Below, piece by piece: positions 52,707 through 62,282 of a stretch of DNA of 63,867 bases. Source of the DNA: Lachnospiraceae bacterium. Lineage in GTDB: Bacteria > Bacillota > Clostridia > Lachnospirales > Lachnospiraceae. The DNA lies in contig WRAQ01000013.1 of assembly GCA_009780115.1 (NCBI GenBank), positions 1 to 63,867 of the forward strand. The letters run 5' to 3'. Numbering within the stretch: the stretch's first letter is position 1; every line of letters begins with the position of its first letter. The notes under the pieces are model-generated. The model did no database searches, was not told the origin of the DNA, and saw nothing but the letters and a program-made list of their open reading frames with translations. A program made the position numbers and the translations under genes.

Positions 52707-52932
52707 CTATTTTCAGAAAAAACCCATATACACATCCCCATCTTTATGGTAAACTATTTTTACTATATAGAAAACTGCTTCGCATTTTCTATGCAGTAAA
52801 AGCCTCCGGCGGATGCGCACTCGCACGTTTTGAGTTATGTCGCTATGAGACCGCACTTGGCGCGAGAGTTTGCAAAGCAAACTCTGTCATACTCCTAATC
52901 GGGTTTTGAGAGAACGCCGGATAGGAAGATTA
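52707..52932 (+). other. Gene-free stretch before radC, rich in palindromes
   Basis: No gene is seen. It holds AGAAAACTGCTTCGCATTTTCT, CCTCCGGCGG and AGAGTTTGCAAAGCAAACTCT; the last resembles the first hairpin of the E3 copy at 14577. TACTATATAG near 52770 could be a weak -10 box for radC. Confidence 0.5.
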
Positions 52933-53619
52933 ATGATAGAAAAGAAACGTAGTTACGAAAACGGGCCGTATGATAAGTTTTTATCCGATGGTCCTGCGAG
53001 TTTGTCAAAAGCCGAACTCCTTGCCATTATTTTGCGGACCGGAACAAAAGAATATTCGACGGTTGAGTTAGGTGAGCAAATTCTGAATCTGGCCGGTGAT
53101 AAGAGTTCCGGGTTAAACGGTTTGCACCATATCACCCTTGATGAACTGATGGGCATTAAAGGGATTGGCCGGATTAAAGCAATCAAAATCTTATGCCTTA
53201 CGGAATTTGCCATGCGGATGGCAAAAGAATGTGCGGCCAAGCGGCTTTCATTTGACAGCCCGGAGACGGTAGCCGATTATTACAAAGAATCGCTAAGGCA
53301 TAGCGAACGGGAGACCGTATTATTATTACTTTTGGATAACAGATTACATTTATTAGAAGAATATACTTTGTCCGTCGGCACCATAAATGCTTCATTACTT
53401 TCGCCGCGGGAAGTATTTGTCAAAGCGGTAAAAGAAAAAGCTGTCTATGTAATGCTTCTGCACAATCACCCGAGCGGTGAGGCAAGGCCAAGCGGGAATG
53501 ATATGAAAATAACCGGACAAATTAAAGCGGCCGGTGAACTTCTGGATATCCCCTTAATCGACCATATTATCATTGGGGATAATAATTTTTACAGTTTTAA
53601 AGAAAATGGACTTTTATAG
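52933..53619 (+). CDS. radC: RadC family protein (JAMM/MPN+ domain)
   Basis: The 228-residue protein has an N-terminal helix-hairpin-helix part (MGIKGIGRIKAIKI) and a C-terminal MPN+ domain with the metal motif HNHPSGEARPSGND. Despite the name, its cellular role is unsettled. The ATG at 52933 has AGGAAG 7 bp upstream; an earlier in-frame start lies in the palindromic leader. It is placed before mreB, the common Firmicute order. Confidence 0.95.
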   Translation: MIEKKRSYENGPYDKFLSDGPASLSKAELLAIILRTGTKEYSTVELGEQILNLAGDKSSGLNGLHHITLDELMGIKGIGRIKAIKILCLTEFAMRMAKECAAKRLSFDSPETVADYYKESLRHSERETVLLLLLDNRLHLLEEYTLSVGTINASLLSPREVFVKAVKEKAVYVMLLHNHPSGEARPSGNDMKITGQIKAAGELLDIPLIDHIIIGDNNFYSFKENGLL

Positions 53620-53637
53620 AAAGCATGGAGATAAAAA

Positions 53638-54648
53638 ATGGCTAACTTTGCATATGGTATCGACCTTGGTACCAGCAACATTAAAATTTACTCAAAGTCG
53701 GATGACGTAATCCTGGTTGAGAAAAACATGATTGCGATCGAGAATAAGGATAACGTTTTTGCTTATGGCGATTCGGCTTTTGATATGTATGAGAAAGCTC
53801 CGGGTAATATCCGGATTTCCTATCCTTTATGTAATGGTGTTATTGCTGATATTAAGAATATGGAAGTTTTGATTCGTTATTTCATCAGTGATTTGGCGAA
53901 AGGTAATATCCGCCCTAGTGATTATTTTATCGCGGTACCGACGGACATAACCGAGGTGGAAAAGCGTGCGTTCAAAGACCTTGTCAACAAAGCCGGGGTA
54001 AAAGCAAAGCGGATTATGGTTGTCGAAAAAGCGATTGCTGATGGCCTCGGCCTTGGAATAGATGTCAAAAATTCACAAGGGGTCATGATGGTTAATGTCG
54101 GTTATGATACTACCGAAATTTCTATTTTGTCGCTTGGCGGTATTGTCCTTTCACGCCTGATTAAAACCGGCGGGCTTAAGTTTGACGATGCAATCCGTGG
54201 TGTAATCCGCAAGGAATTTAGTTTGATAGTGGGTGGGAAAACTGCCGAAAATGTCAAGATTTACTTGCGTGATTTGCAAAAAGAGGGCAAGCCGGCAGTA
54301 GTTTACGGCCGTGATATCGTAACCGGCTTACCGGTTGAACGGGAGATTCCAACCGAATTAATTGATGAAACCTTGACCGAAAGTTTTAATATGATTATTG
54401 ACAATGTTAAAGTTATCCTGGAGCGGACCCCGCCGGAGCTGGCGGCCGATATTTACCGGCATGGCGTATATTTAACCGGCGGCGCTTCGCAGGTGAACCG
54501 TTTAGCCGAATTAATGCGGAAAGGGACCGGGCTTGGGGTAAATGTTTCCGAAAACCCGATTACCAGTGTTGCCGTCGGGCTTTCGAAGATTATTAAAGAT
54601 GACAACTATAAATCCGTAGCATATGCTATTGAAGGAATGAGTAGATGA
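53638..54648 (+). CDS. mreB: Rod shape-determining protein MreB
   Basis: The 336-residue actin-like ATPase organises lateral wall synthesis. It has phosphate-1 loop GIDLGTSNIKIY, phosphate-2 VNVGYDTTEISI and adenosine motif LTGGASQVNRLAELM. It is more diverged from typical MreB than expected (for instance GTSNIKIYSKSDDVILVEKN), as in some Lachnospiraceae. GGAGA precedes the ATG. It overlaps mreC by ATGA and heads the mreBCD-PBP2 unit. Confidence 0.9.
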   Translation: MANFAYGIDLGTSNIKIYSKSDDVILVEKNMIAIENKDNVFAYGDSAFDMYEKAPGNIRISYPLCNGVIADIKNMEVLIRYFISDLAKGNIRPSDYFIAVPTDITEVEKRAFKDLVNKAGVKAKRIMVVEKAIADGLGLGIDVKNSQGVMMVNVGYDTTEISILSLGGIVLSRLIKTGGLKFDDAIRGVIRKEFSLIVGGKTAENVKIYLRDLQKEGKPAVVYGRDIVTGLPVEREIPTELIDETLTESFNMIIDNVKVILERTPPELAADIYRHGVYLTGGASQVNRLAELMRKGTGLGVNVSENPITSVAVGLSKIIKDDNYKSVAYAIEGMSR

Positions 54649-55517
54649 GTCCTATTGTCAAAAGAAAGGGAGAAAAGTTTACACTTCCCGGTAAATATCT
54701 CCTCTTTATTTTAACAATCCTCTGTACCGGTTTAATCGTTCTGACTCTTTATACTGATTATGTCAGTAGGCCGCTTGGAGTTATTGCCGGACGGATTTTG
54801 GTGCCAATGCAGACCGGTATCAGCGAAGCCGGAAGTTATTTAAGCGGCCGTTCGGAAGAACTCGTACATATCAGAGATTTGCTGGCGGAAAATGAGCGCC
54901 TGCGAAGTCAAATTGACCAACTTACGATCGAAAATACGATGTACAAGCAAGACCGTTATGAGCTTAATAATTTGCGTGAGCTTTTTGTGCTTGCCGCCCA
55001 GTACGATGAGTATGAAAAAGTCGGGGCGCGGGTTATTTCCCGGGACCCGGGTAACTGGTTTCATTCCTTTACTATCAATAAAGGGTACGATGATGGCTTG
55101 CTGGTTAACATGAATGTTATCGCCGGAAGCGGCCTGGTTGGAAGAATTGTAGGTATCGGCCCTAACTGGGCTAAGGTAATGTCAATAATTGCTGATAATG
55201 CTCATGTCAGCGGACAAGTCCTCTCAACTGAAGATAATTTGATTGTTAAGGGTAATCTTGAACTTTTTGCCGACGGGTTAGTTGAATTTGAACAATTAAT
55301 TGATAAAGCGGACCGGGTTGTCGTTGGCGACAAGGTGGTTACATCTTATATCAGCGACCACTATTTGCCTAATATTTTAATTGGTTATATTTACAGCATC
55401 CATGGTGATGCAAACAACCTGACAAAATCCGGACGTTTGACCCCGGCAGTAGATTTTGAACGGCTTAATGAAGTATTAGTAATTATGCAGTTAAAACAAA
55501 TCATAGAAGATGAGTAG
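54645..55517 (+). CDS. mreC: Rod shape-determining protein MreC
   Basis: The 290-residue protein has a basic N-terminus, one TM helix (~17-40), a coiled coil (~70-105, LLAENERLRSQIDQL) and two beta-barrel domains outside the membrane (ARVISRDPGNW, GLVGRIVGIGPNWAKVM). It scaffolds MreB, RodA and PBP2. The stop is followed directly by the mreD start. Confidence 0.95.
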   Translation: MSPIVKRKGEKFTLPGKYLLFILTILCTGLIVLTLYTDYVSRPLGVIAGRILVPMQTGISEAGSYLSGRSEELVHIRDLLAENERLRSQIDQLTIENTMYKQDRYELNNLRELFVLAAQYDEYEKVGARVISRDPGNWFHSFTINKGYDDGLLVNMNVIAGSGLVGRIVGIGPNWAKVMSIIADNAHVSGQVLSTEDNLIVKGNLELFADGLVEFEQLIDKADRVVVGDKVVTSYISDHYLPNILIGYIYSIHGDANNLTKSGRLTPAVDFERLNEVLVIMQLKQIIEDE

Positions 55518-56036
55518 ATGAAAAGATTTATCACTTATGCTATTTTAATTATATTTTGTTTCGTACTCCAGTCCACAGTTTTTCGCGGGATTAGTTTTGG
55601 CGGTATCGTCCCTAATCTTTTAATTGTCGTAACCGCTTCGTTAGGATTTATGCGCGGCGACCGGACTGGATTAATTGCCGGTTTGTTTTGCGGCTTGCTG
55701 ATTGATATTTTTTTCGGTGATGTGATTGGCCTTTATGCAATGATATATATGTATATCGGTTATCTGAATGGTAAATTCAGCGGAATTTTTTATCCCGAAA
55801 ATATCAAGCTTCCGCTGATATTGATTTCTTTCAGCAATTTATTTTATGGAATTTTCACTTATTTATTATTATTTATGATGAGAAGCCGGTTTAATTTTGA
55901 GTTTTATTTTAAGAATATAATTTTTCCGGAAGTAATTTATACTTTATTAGTTGCTTTAGTATTGTACCCTTTGATTCTTTTCCTCCATTACTTATTGGAA
56001 GGCCGGAGTTTTAAGAGGACGGAAGAAAATGTTTGA
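55518..56036 (+). CDS. mreD: Rod shape-determining protein MreD
   Basis: The 172-residue membrane protein has five or six TM helices; FRGISFGGIVPNLLIVV and GLFCGLLIDIFFGDVIGLYA are typical. Starts right after mreC and overlaps the PBP2 gene by 8 bp, so the four genes are one unit. Confidence 0.93.
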   Translation: MKRFITYAILIIFCFVLQSTVFRGISFGGIVPNLLIVVTASLGFMRGDRTGLIAGLFCGLLIDIFFGDVIGLYAMIYMYIGYLNGKFSGIFYPENIKLPLILISFSNLFYGIFTYLLLFMMRSRFNFEFYFKNIIFPEVIYTLLVALVLYPLILFLHYLLEGRSFKRTEENV

Positions 56037-58926
56037 TGATTTTAAAGAAAATTTTTTCAATATGGTGACTTCGCGGATTTTTATCCTGCTGCTTTTATTT
56101 ATTGCGGCCGGATTTATTATGATTCATCGTATTTTTGATTTGCAGATTGTCCAAGGAGCCGATTTTTCCGATGCTTTTGAGCTGAAAATCAGAAAAGAGC
56201 GCAGTATCCCGGCAACAAGGGGTAATATCTATGACCGTAACGGGAATTTATTAGCATATAATGATTTGTCTTATTCGGTGACAATTGAAGATGTTTTCGA
56301 GTCGGTTAGGGGTAAAAACGCCGCCCTTAATGCGACGATTTTCAATTTGATTCAGTTAATTGAAAGGTGTGGTGACAAAACTGTCAGCGACTTTTTTATT
56401 ATTCTTGACCAGGACAACAATTATGCTTTTACGACCGATGACCGGGAAAACCGGCATTTGCGCCGTTTCCTTGCCGATGCTTACGGAAAAAGAAGATTTG
56501 ATGACCTTGATTACCGGGAGCAATCCGCAACCGCCGAAGAAGTTATCGAATTTCTTGGCGGTACTTCACGATTCGGGATTGGCGGGTTTGAAACATATGA
56601 AGATGAAGAAGGAAAAGAACGGGAGCGGTTTGTTGTCGGCCTTGGTTTTTCAAAAGAAGATGTCCTTAAAATCATGACTATCCGTTATGATATGAGTAAT
56701 AACAGTTTTCAGCGTTATATTGCGACCACCGTTGCGACTAATGTCAGTGAAAAAACGGTGGCCGTCGTGATGGAAAACAGTGATATTCTGCGCGGGGTAC
56801 AGATAACTGAAGCTTCGGTAAGAAGATATGTTGACAGTATTTATTTTGCCCATATTATCGGTTATACCGGCAAGATTTCTCAAGAAGAGCTTGAGAGTTT
56901 CCGAAATTCACCCGATGGAAGCCAGTATGATATGAATGATACAATTGGAAAACTTGGTATTGAGCAGTCGCAGGAACATATATTGCAAGGAAGTAAGGGA
57001 AATGAAGTAGTTTTTGTAAATAATGTCGGTAAAGTTATTGATACAAGTGATTATGTCGAGCCGATTGCCGGAAATGATGTTTATCTTAGTATTGATAAAG
57101 ATTTGCAAATTGCCTTATATCATATCCTTGAAGAAAAAATAGCGAGTATTGTTTATACAAAGCTGCGGGATATCCGGGAGTACCGGCCGGCGGAAAATGC
57201 CAGCTCAATTGATATTGTTATCCCTATTTATGATGTTTATTATGCTTTAATAAATAACAATATAATCAATATTGACCGACTCGGTCAATATGATGCCGGT
57301 GAAAATGAAAAAGAAGTATATGAGATTTTCGTAAACCGCAAAGCAGAAATTATAGAAGCTTTATTATTTGAATTAATTGACGAGAAAACCCCTTACAATC
57401 AACTTAAGTTAGAATATCAGGTTTATCAAAGTTTGATTGCCGAACTTTTGTATCAACGGGGGATTATCAGCCGTAATCTTGTGAATACCAATGATGCGAC
57501 ATTCCGGGCTTGGACAAATGAAGAAACAATCAGCCTTAATGAGTATATTCATTATTGTATTTCGATGAACTGGGTTGATATCACTAAATTAGTCCTTCAT
57601 AATCAATATTCTAATGCTACGGAAATCTACCGGGAAATTGTCAATTTTATTATTGAAGCTTTGGCTAATAATACGGAATTTGATAAAAGAATTTTCCGCT
57701 TTATGATTCAAAATGATTTGGTCAGGGGCCGCCAGTTATGTTTGATTTTACTGGAGCAGGAGGCAATCAAAATAAGTGAAGAAGAAGAGCTTATATTTGT
57801 TGAGGGAAGGGTCAGCCCTTACCGTTTTCTCCGCGACCGGATTGTCAATCTGGATATTACCCCGGCGCAACTGGCCCTTGACCCTTTTAGCGGCTCGGTT
57901 GTTATTACTGATGTAAATACCGGGGCCGTCCGGGCTTTGGTATCATATCCAAGTTATGACAATAATAAAATGGCGAACGGTGTTGATGCTGCTTATTATT
58001 CTTCTTTGCTTAATGATTTGTCAAAACCGCTGATTAATTATGCAACCCAGCAAAGGACCGCCCCCGGTTCGACATTTAAAGTGGTAACAGCGGCTGGTGC
58101 TTTATTAGAAGGAATTGTTAACAGTAATAGTACGATTTCCTGTCAGGGAATTTTTGAAGCAATTACCCCGCCGCCCCGTTGCTGGATTTTCCCCCGGGGT
58201 ATTCATGGTTCACTAAATTTGACTAGCGCGATACGTGACTCTTGTAATGTTTACTTTTATGAAGTAGGCTATCAGATGGGGGTACTTGATGGTGTTTATT
58301 CCGCAAGTGAAGGAATTAATGTCCTTGGGAAATATGCCGCTATGTTTGGGCTTGATGCGCCGACGGGTATCGAAATAGATGAAGCAATGCCGCAAATAGC
58401 CACTAATGACCCTGTCCGGGCGGCGATTGGACAAGCTAATTCAAACTATACCACTGTTTCCCTTGCCCGTTATGTCAGCGCAGTGGCAAACAGCGGGAAC
58501 TGTTATGACTTGACTTTAATTGACAAGATAACTGACCGCGGTGGGAATTTGTTATATGAAAACCATGCGGAAATCCGTAATACCATTACTTTGGCCGAAT
58601 CGGAGTGGAGTGCAATCAAGCTTGGGATGAGAAGAATGGTCGAAAAGAAAACTTATTTCAATGACCTTGCCGTGCTTGTCGCTGGCAAAACCGGGACTGC
58701 ACAGGAAAATCTTAATCGTCCGAGCCATGCTTTATTTGTCGGTTACGCACCTTATGAAGAGCCGGAAATCGGGCTGGCTGTCAGGGTTGCTTTTGGTTAT
58801 AGTTCCGATTATGCGACACAGATTGCGCGTGATGTTATCAGGTATTATTATGGCCTTGCCGACCGCGAAGAGATAATTACCGGTACGGCAAGTACGCTGC
58901 ACGGCGGAACGATGGCGGTAGACTGA
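56029..58926 (+). CDS. mrdA: Penicillin-binding protein 2-like transpeptidase
   Basis: The 965-residue class B PBP crosslinks peptidoglycan during elongation. It has an N-terminal TM (~18-38), a dimerisation domain with RGNIYDRNGNLLAYN, and a transpeptidase domain with the catalytic Ser in GSTFK (~residue 680), SCN as the second motif and KTGTAQ as the third. An extra ~235 residues (about 375-610, helical, rich in Ile/Glu/Asn) stand between the LQIALYHILEE segment and DVNTGAVRALVS, making it far longer than typical PBP2 (~630-720). The RodA partner gene lies at 61128. Confidence 0.93.
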   Translation: MFDDFKENFFNMVTSRIFILLLLFIAAGFIMIHRIFDLQIVQGADFSDAFELKIRKERSIPATRGNIYDRNGNLLAYNDLSYSVTIEDVFESVRGKNAALNATIFNLIQLIERCGDKTVSDFFIILDQDNNYAFTTDDRENRHLRRFLADAYGKRRFDDLDYREQSATAEEVIEFLGGTSRFGIGGFETYEDEEGKERERFVVGLGFSKEDVLKIMTIRYDMSNNSFQRYIATTVATNVSEKTVAVVMENSDILRGVQITEASVRRYVDSIYFAHIIGYTGKISQEELESFRNSPDGSQYDMNDTIGKLGIEQSQEHILQGSKGNEVVFVNNVGKVIDTSDYVEPIAGNDVYLSIDKDLQIALYHILEEKIASIVYTKLRDIREYRPAENASSIDIVIPIYDVYYALINNNIINIDRLGQYDAGENEKEVYEIFVNRKAEIIEALLFELIDEKTPYNQLKLEYQVYQSLIAELLYQRGIISRNLVNTNDATFRAWTNEETISLNEYIHYCISMNWVDITKLVLHNQYSNATEIYREIVNFIIEALANNTEFDKRIFRFMIQNDLVRGRQLCLILLEQEAIKISEEEELIFVEGRVSPYRFLRDRIVNLDITPAQLALDPFSGSVVITDVNTGAVRALVSYPSYDNNKMANGVDAAYYSSLLNDLSKPLINYATQQRTAPGSTFKVVTAAGALLEGIVNSNSTISCQGIFEAITPPPRCWIFPRGIHGSLNLTSAIRDSCNVYFYEVGYQMGVLDGVYSASEGINVLGKYAAMFGLDAPTGIEIDEAMPQIATNDPVRAAIGQANSNYTTVSLARYVSAVANSGNCYDLTLIDKITDRGGNLLYENHAEIRNTITLAESEWSAIKLGMRRMVEKKTYFNDLAVLVAGKTGTAQENLNRPSHALFVGYAPYEEPEIGLAVRVAFGYSSDYATQIARDVIRYYYGLADREEIITGTASTLHGGTMAVD

Positions 58927-58935
58927 TATTATTTA

Positions 58936-59077
58936 CCGCGTGGACAATCTATATAATCTCACCGCAACACGCTTTCGCTCCGAGAAAAACGTTGCGTTAC
59001 ATAAGCCGGCAAAAAACACCGTCTAAGTAACGACGTTTTTCAAGGGTTGCTATGAGAATATATAATTGCCCTCACGA
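58936..59077 (+). repeat. Palindromic element E1, copy d
   Basis: Ends CCGCGTGGACAAT and ATTGCCCTCACGA; the core has AAACGTTGCGTTAC and GTAACGACGTTTTTC. It occupies most of the PBP2-minC gap. Confidence 0.8.
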
Positions 59078-59109
59078 AAAAACCTAACAATATAAATCAA
59101 GGAGTAAAA

Positions 59110-59781
59110 ATGAAAAGTTCAGTCGTAATCAAAAGCTTTCAAAACGGTATTTCCCTTCATTTGGATGATGAATTATCCTTTGAAGAATTACTTGGGGAAA
59201 TAAGTTTGAAATTCAGGGAATCAGCCGGTTTTTTCAAGAATGCCAAGATGGCGCTTTCATTTGAAGGCCGTGAATTATCTGAAGAAGAAGAAAAGATAGT
59301 CGCGGAAACGATTACTGCAAGTTCAGATATCAATATCGTCTGTTTGGTTGGAAAGGATAATAATACCAATCAAAATTATTTAAAAGCTTTGCAGATGTTT
59401 AATCATGATAATGGAAATGAGGGGCAATTTTACCGTGGCACCCTGAAAAAAGGGCAAGTCCTCGAAACAGAATCAAGCATTGTTATTATTGGTGATGTTA
59501 ATCCCGGGGCAACGATTATTTCAATTCGTGATATCATTATTTTAGGCGGCCTTTACGGCGAAGCTTATGCCGGTGCCGACGGAAGTGACGGCCATTTTGT
59601 CGTCGCTTTAGAAATGTCACCCGAGAAGCTCACCATTGGTGATTTCAAATATAGGGCTAAAGATAAAAGTTCGCGCTGGTCAATCAAACTAAAAATACAA
59701 CCGAAGATTGCCTATGTAAAAACAGAAACAATCGTAATAGAACCGATTACTAAAGAATTACTGAGCGGGATACCTTTGTAG
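59110..59781 (+). CDS. minC: Septum site-determining protein MinC
   Basis: The 223-residue FtsZ polymerisation inhibitor has an N-terminal domain (~1-80) and a C-terminal beta-helix (~105-205) with the MinD-binding stretch GDVNPGATIISIRDIIILGGLYGEAYAG. AAGGAG precedes the ATG. It heads minC-minD-minE. Confidence 0.94.
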   Translation: MKSSVVIKSFQNGISLHLDDELSFEELLGEISLKFRESAGFFKNAKMALSFEGRELSEEEEKIVAETITASSDINIVCLVGKDNNTNQNYLKALQMFNHDNGNEGQFYRGTLKKGQVLETESSIVIIGDVNPGATIISIRDIIILGGLYGEAYAGADGSDGHFVVALEMSPEKLTIGDFKYRAKDKSSRWSIKLKIQPKIAYVKTETIVIEPITKELLSGIPL

Positions 59782-59836
59782 CTTTTGCTCAGTACGACGG
59801 CAAATATAAAAATCTCAACTCAAAAGGAGGACAAAA

Positions 59837-60628
59837 ATGAGTGAAGTAATTGTCGTCACATCAGGAAAAGGCGGTGTAGGAAAAACCACTACATCAGCAA
59901 ATGTCGGTACAGGGCTGGCCGCGATGGGAAAACGCGTTGTCTTAATTGATACCGATATCGGTCTGCGGAACCTCGATGTTGTGATGGGGTTAGAAAGCCG
60001 GATAGTTTACAATCTGGTTGATGTTTGTGAAGGTAAATGCCGGATTAAACAAGCCCTTATCAGGGACAAGCGGCATCCGAACCTTTATTTGATGCCATCA
60101 GCACAAACAAAAGATAAAACAGCAATCCGCCCGGAGCAAATGGTGCGGATGGTCGCACAGCTTAAGGAGCAATTTGATTACATAATTTTGGATTGCCCCG
60201 CCGGGATTGAACAGGGTTTTAAGAATGCCATCGCCGGGGCCGACCGTGCTTTTGTTGTTACGACACCTGAAGTATCGGCTATCCGTGATGCCGACCGGAT
60301 TATCGGCTTGCTTGAAGCCGAAGAGTTCAAGCGGATCGACCTGATTATTAACCGGATGCGGCCGGACATGGTGCGCCGCGGTGATATGATGAGTGCGAAT
60401 GACGTTGTTGATATTCTCGCCCTTGGTTTGATTGGTATTATCCCCGATGATGAGAGTGTTGTTATTGCGGCTAATCAAGGTGAACCGATTGTCGGAAATA
60501 ACTCGCTTGCGGGACGGGCTTATCATGATATCTGTCTCCGCATCCTTGGAAAAGAAGTGCCCTTTATGGAATTTGACCGCAGTATTTCTTTTTGGACAAA
60601 AGTATCAGGAATCTTTACCAAAAAATAA
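59837..60628 (+). CDS. minD: Septum site-determining ATPase MinD
   Basis: The 263-residue membrane-cycling ATPase recruits MinC and is released by MinE. It has a deviant Walker A KGGVGKTTTSANVG, DTDIGLRNLDVVMGLE, and DCPAGIEQGF. The C-terminus (SISFWTKVSGIFTKK) fits the amphipathic membrane-targeting helix. AAAGGAGG stands before the ATG. Confidence 0.97.
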   Translation: MSEVIVVTSGKGGVGKTTTSANVGTGLAAMGKRVVLIDTDIGLRNLDVVMGLESRIVYNLVDVCEGKCRIKQALIRDKRHPNLYLMPSAQTKDKTAIRPEQMVRMVAQLKEQFDYIILDCPAGIEQGFKNAIAGADRAFVVTTPEVSAIRDADRIIGLLEAEEFKRIDLIINRMRPDMVRRGDMMSANDVVDILALGLIGIIPDDESVVIAANQGEPIVGNNSLAGRAYHDICLRILGKEVPFMEFDRSISFWTKVSGIFTKK

Positions 60629-60708
60629 AAACCGGAAGGATAGAAGGTTGAAAGAAAACACTTTCAACTATTGAAATTGAATCCGCCGAAAGCAAAGAAG
60701 GGTATATT

Positions 60709-60981
60709 ATGAAAATAAAAAATCTTCTACGCCGGAAAAAATCTAATGAAATTGCCAAAGACCGCTTAAAAATCCTTTTGATTTCCGACCGGGTAAATTG
60801 CTCGCAGGAAATGTTGGAAATGATTAAGCAGGATATTGCAAAAGTTATTTCGAAGTACATGAAAATAGATACAAAAAGTATGGAAATTCAGATTTCAAAA
60901 ACAGAAACTAAAGGGCGGAATGCAAAAAACCCCTCCCTTTATGCGAATATACCAATCCTTGATTTGAACAAAGGAAGTTAA
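60709..60981 (+). CDS. minE: Cell division topological specificity factor MinE
   Basis: The 90-residue MinD-ATPase activator has an amphipathic N-terminus (MKIKNLLRRKKS), ANDRLKILLISDR-like AKDRLKILLISDRV, and a C-terminal dimerisation strand. The last codons (NKGS, stop) lie in the 13-bp sequence CAAAGGAAGTTAA, which recurs at 61112 after element E4. Confidence 0.93.
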   Translation: MKIKNLLRRKKSNEIAKDRLKILLISDRVNCSQEMLEMIKQDIAKVISKYMKIDTKSMEIQISKTETKGRNAKNPSLYANIPILDLNKGS

Positions 60982-61111
60982 AGTTCATGAGTCACTATTC
61001 CGCGAAGCAAATTGCTCTTTGCGCAATTTACAAGGGGCCGCACGCGCCAAAATGTTGTTTTACATTTTGTGCGCATATTGTTACTGTTAACGGCAAGCCG
61101 TTAACAGTAAC
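60982..61111 (+). repeat. Element E4, copy a, flanked by 13-bp direct repeats
   Basis: CAAAGGAAGTTAA stands immediately before (60969-60981) and after (61112-61124) this 130-bp stretch. Inside are GTCACTATTCCGCGA, nested short palindromes and a perfect end hairpin GTTACTGTTAACGGC / GCCGTTAACAGTAAC. A second copy begins at 63760. Confidence 0.8.
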
Positions 61112-61127
61112 CAAAGGAAGTTAATAA

Positions 61128-62240
61128 ATGCTAAAGAATTACCGAGTCCGTGATTACAACTTCAAACTAGTGATATATGTTTTAACTTTGACCATCATCG
61201 GGATAATGGCAATTGGAAGTGCCGATGAATCCTTGCAAAGCAGACAGCTTTATGGCTTTCTTACCGCGTTATTTCTGATGGTGGTTATATCACTGTTTGA
61301 TTATTCACTGCTAATTAGTTTTCACTGGGTCTTATATATTGTGAATGTTATCTTGCTGTTATTGGTATTTTTTATTGGTGAAACTATAAATAATGCCCAA
61401 AGGTGGCTGATTTTATTTGATATTCAGTTTCAACCTTCGGAAACAGCAAAAATTTTGTTGATTTTATTCTATGCACAGTTTATCATGAAGTGTAAGGAGA
61501 GGTTTAATTCCTTACAAAATTTATTATTGTGCATTGCCCTTTTTGCCCTGCCTTTTTATTTAATTTTCCGCCAGCCGGATTTATCAACAAGTATTATCAT
61601 CGCTTCGATATTTTGTGTGATGGTTTATATCGGCGGGTTGAACTGGAAGATTATCGCCGGGATTTTCGCCGTAGTTGTGCCGGCGGCCATTATTTTTCTT
61701 GCGATTGTCACCAATCCGGAGTCGGAATTGTTAAAGGGTTATCAGCAAAACCGGATTGTCGCCTTTTTTGATAAGGAAGCATACTCGCTTCGCGAAGGTT
61801 ATCAGCAGGAAAATTCGGTAATGGCAATCGGCTCGGGCCAGCTTTATGGCAAGGGTTACAAGAATAACCTGTTAAGTTCAGTGAAAAACGCCAACTATAT
61901 TGCCGAGCAGGAGACTGACTTTATTTATGCGATAATCGGTGAAGAATTTGGTTTTATCGGGGCAGCGGCAGTTATAATTCTACTGATGCTGATTACGATA
62001 GAATGTTTGTTAATTGCGAGGCGGGCAAAGGATATTGCCGGGACGATTATTGCTACCGCGGTTGGTAGTATGGTTGGTATCCAGGGATTTATTAATATTG
62101 GCGTTGCGACCTATATTTTGCCGAATACGGGCTTACCGCTGCCATTTGTCAGTTATGGCCTTACCTCTTTGGTCAGTGCTTATATCGGAATGGGGTTTGT
62201 CCTGAATGTCGGCTTGCAACGGGAACAAAAAATGACCTGA
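61128..62240 (+). CDS. rodA: Rod shape-determining protein RodA (SEDS glycosyltransferase)
   Basis: The 370-residue membrane protein with about ten TM helices polymerises lipid II with PBP2. GETINNAQRWL, FQPSETAKILLI, RQPDLSTS, AEQETDFIYAIIGEEFGFIG and PNTGLPLPFVSYGLTSLV are SEDS signatures; the catalytic Asp is in the QPDLSTS region/loop. The ribosome binding site AAAGGAAG lies in the right-hand 13-bp repeat after element E4. Confidence 0.95.
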   Translation: MLKNYRVRDYNFKLVIYVLTLTIIGIMAIGSADESLQSRQLYGFLTALFLMVVISLFDYSLLISFHWVLYIVNVILLLLVFFIGETINNAQRWLILFDIQFQPSETAKILLILFYAQFIMKCKERFNSLQNLLLCIALFALPFYLIFRQPDLSTSIIIASIFCVMVYIGGLNWKIIAGIFAVVVPAAIIFLAIVTNPESELLKGYQQNRIVAFFDKEAYSLREGYQQENSVMAIGSGQLYGKGYKNNLLSSVKNANYIAEQETDFIYAIIGEEFGFIGAAAVIILLMLITIECLLIARRAKDIAGTIIATAVGSMVGIQGFINIGVATYILPNTGLPLPFVSYGLTSLVSAYIGMGFVLNVGLQREQKMT

Positions 62241-62282
62241 TGTTATTAATGGTAACGGCATTACATTTAAGAGAGGGAAAGT

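Noticed and set aside
60982-61111. Simple terminator only
   Set aside because: A hairpin is present, but the 13-bp flanking direct repeats and a second copy at 63757 show it is part of a repeat element.
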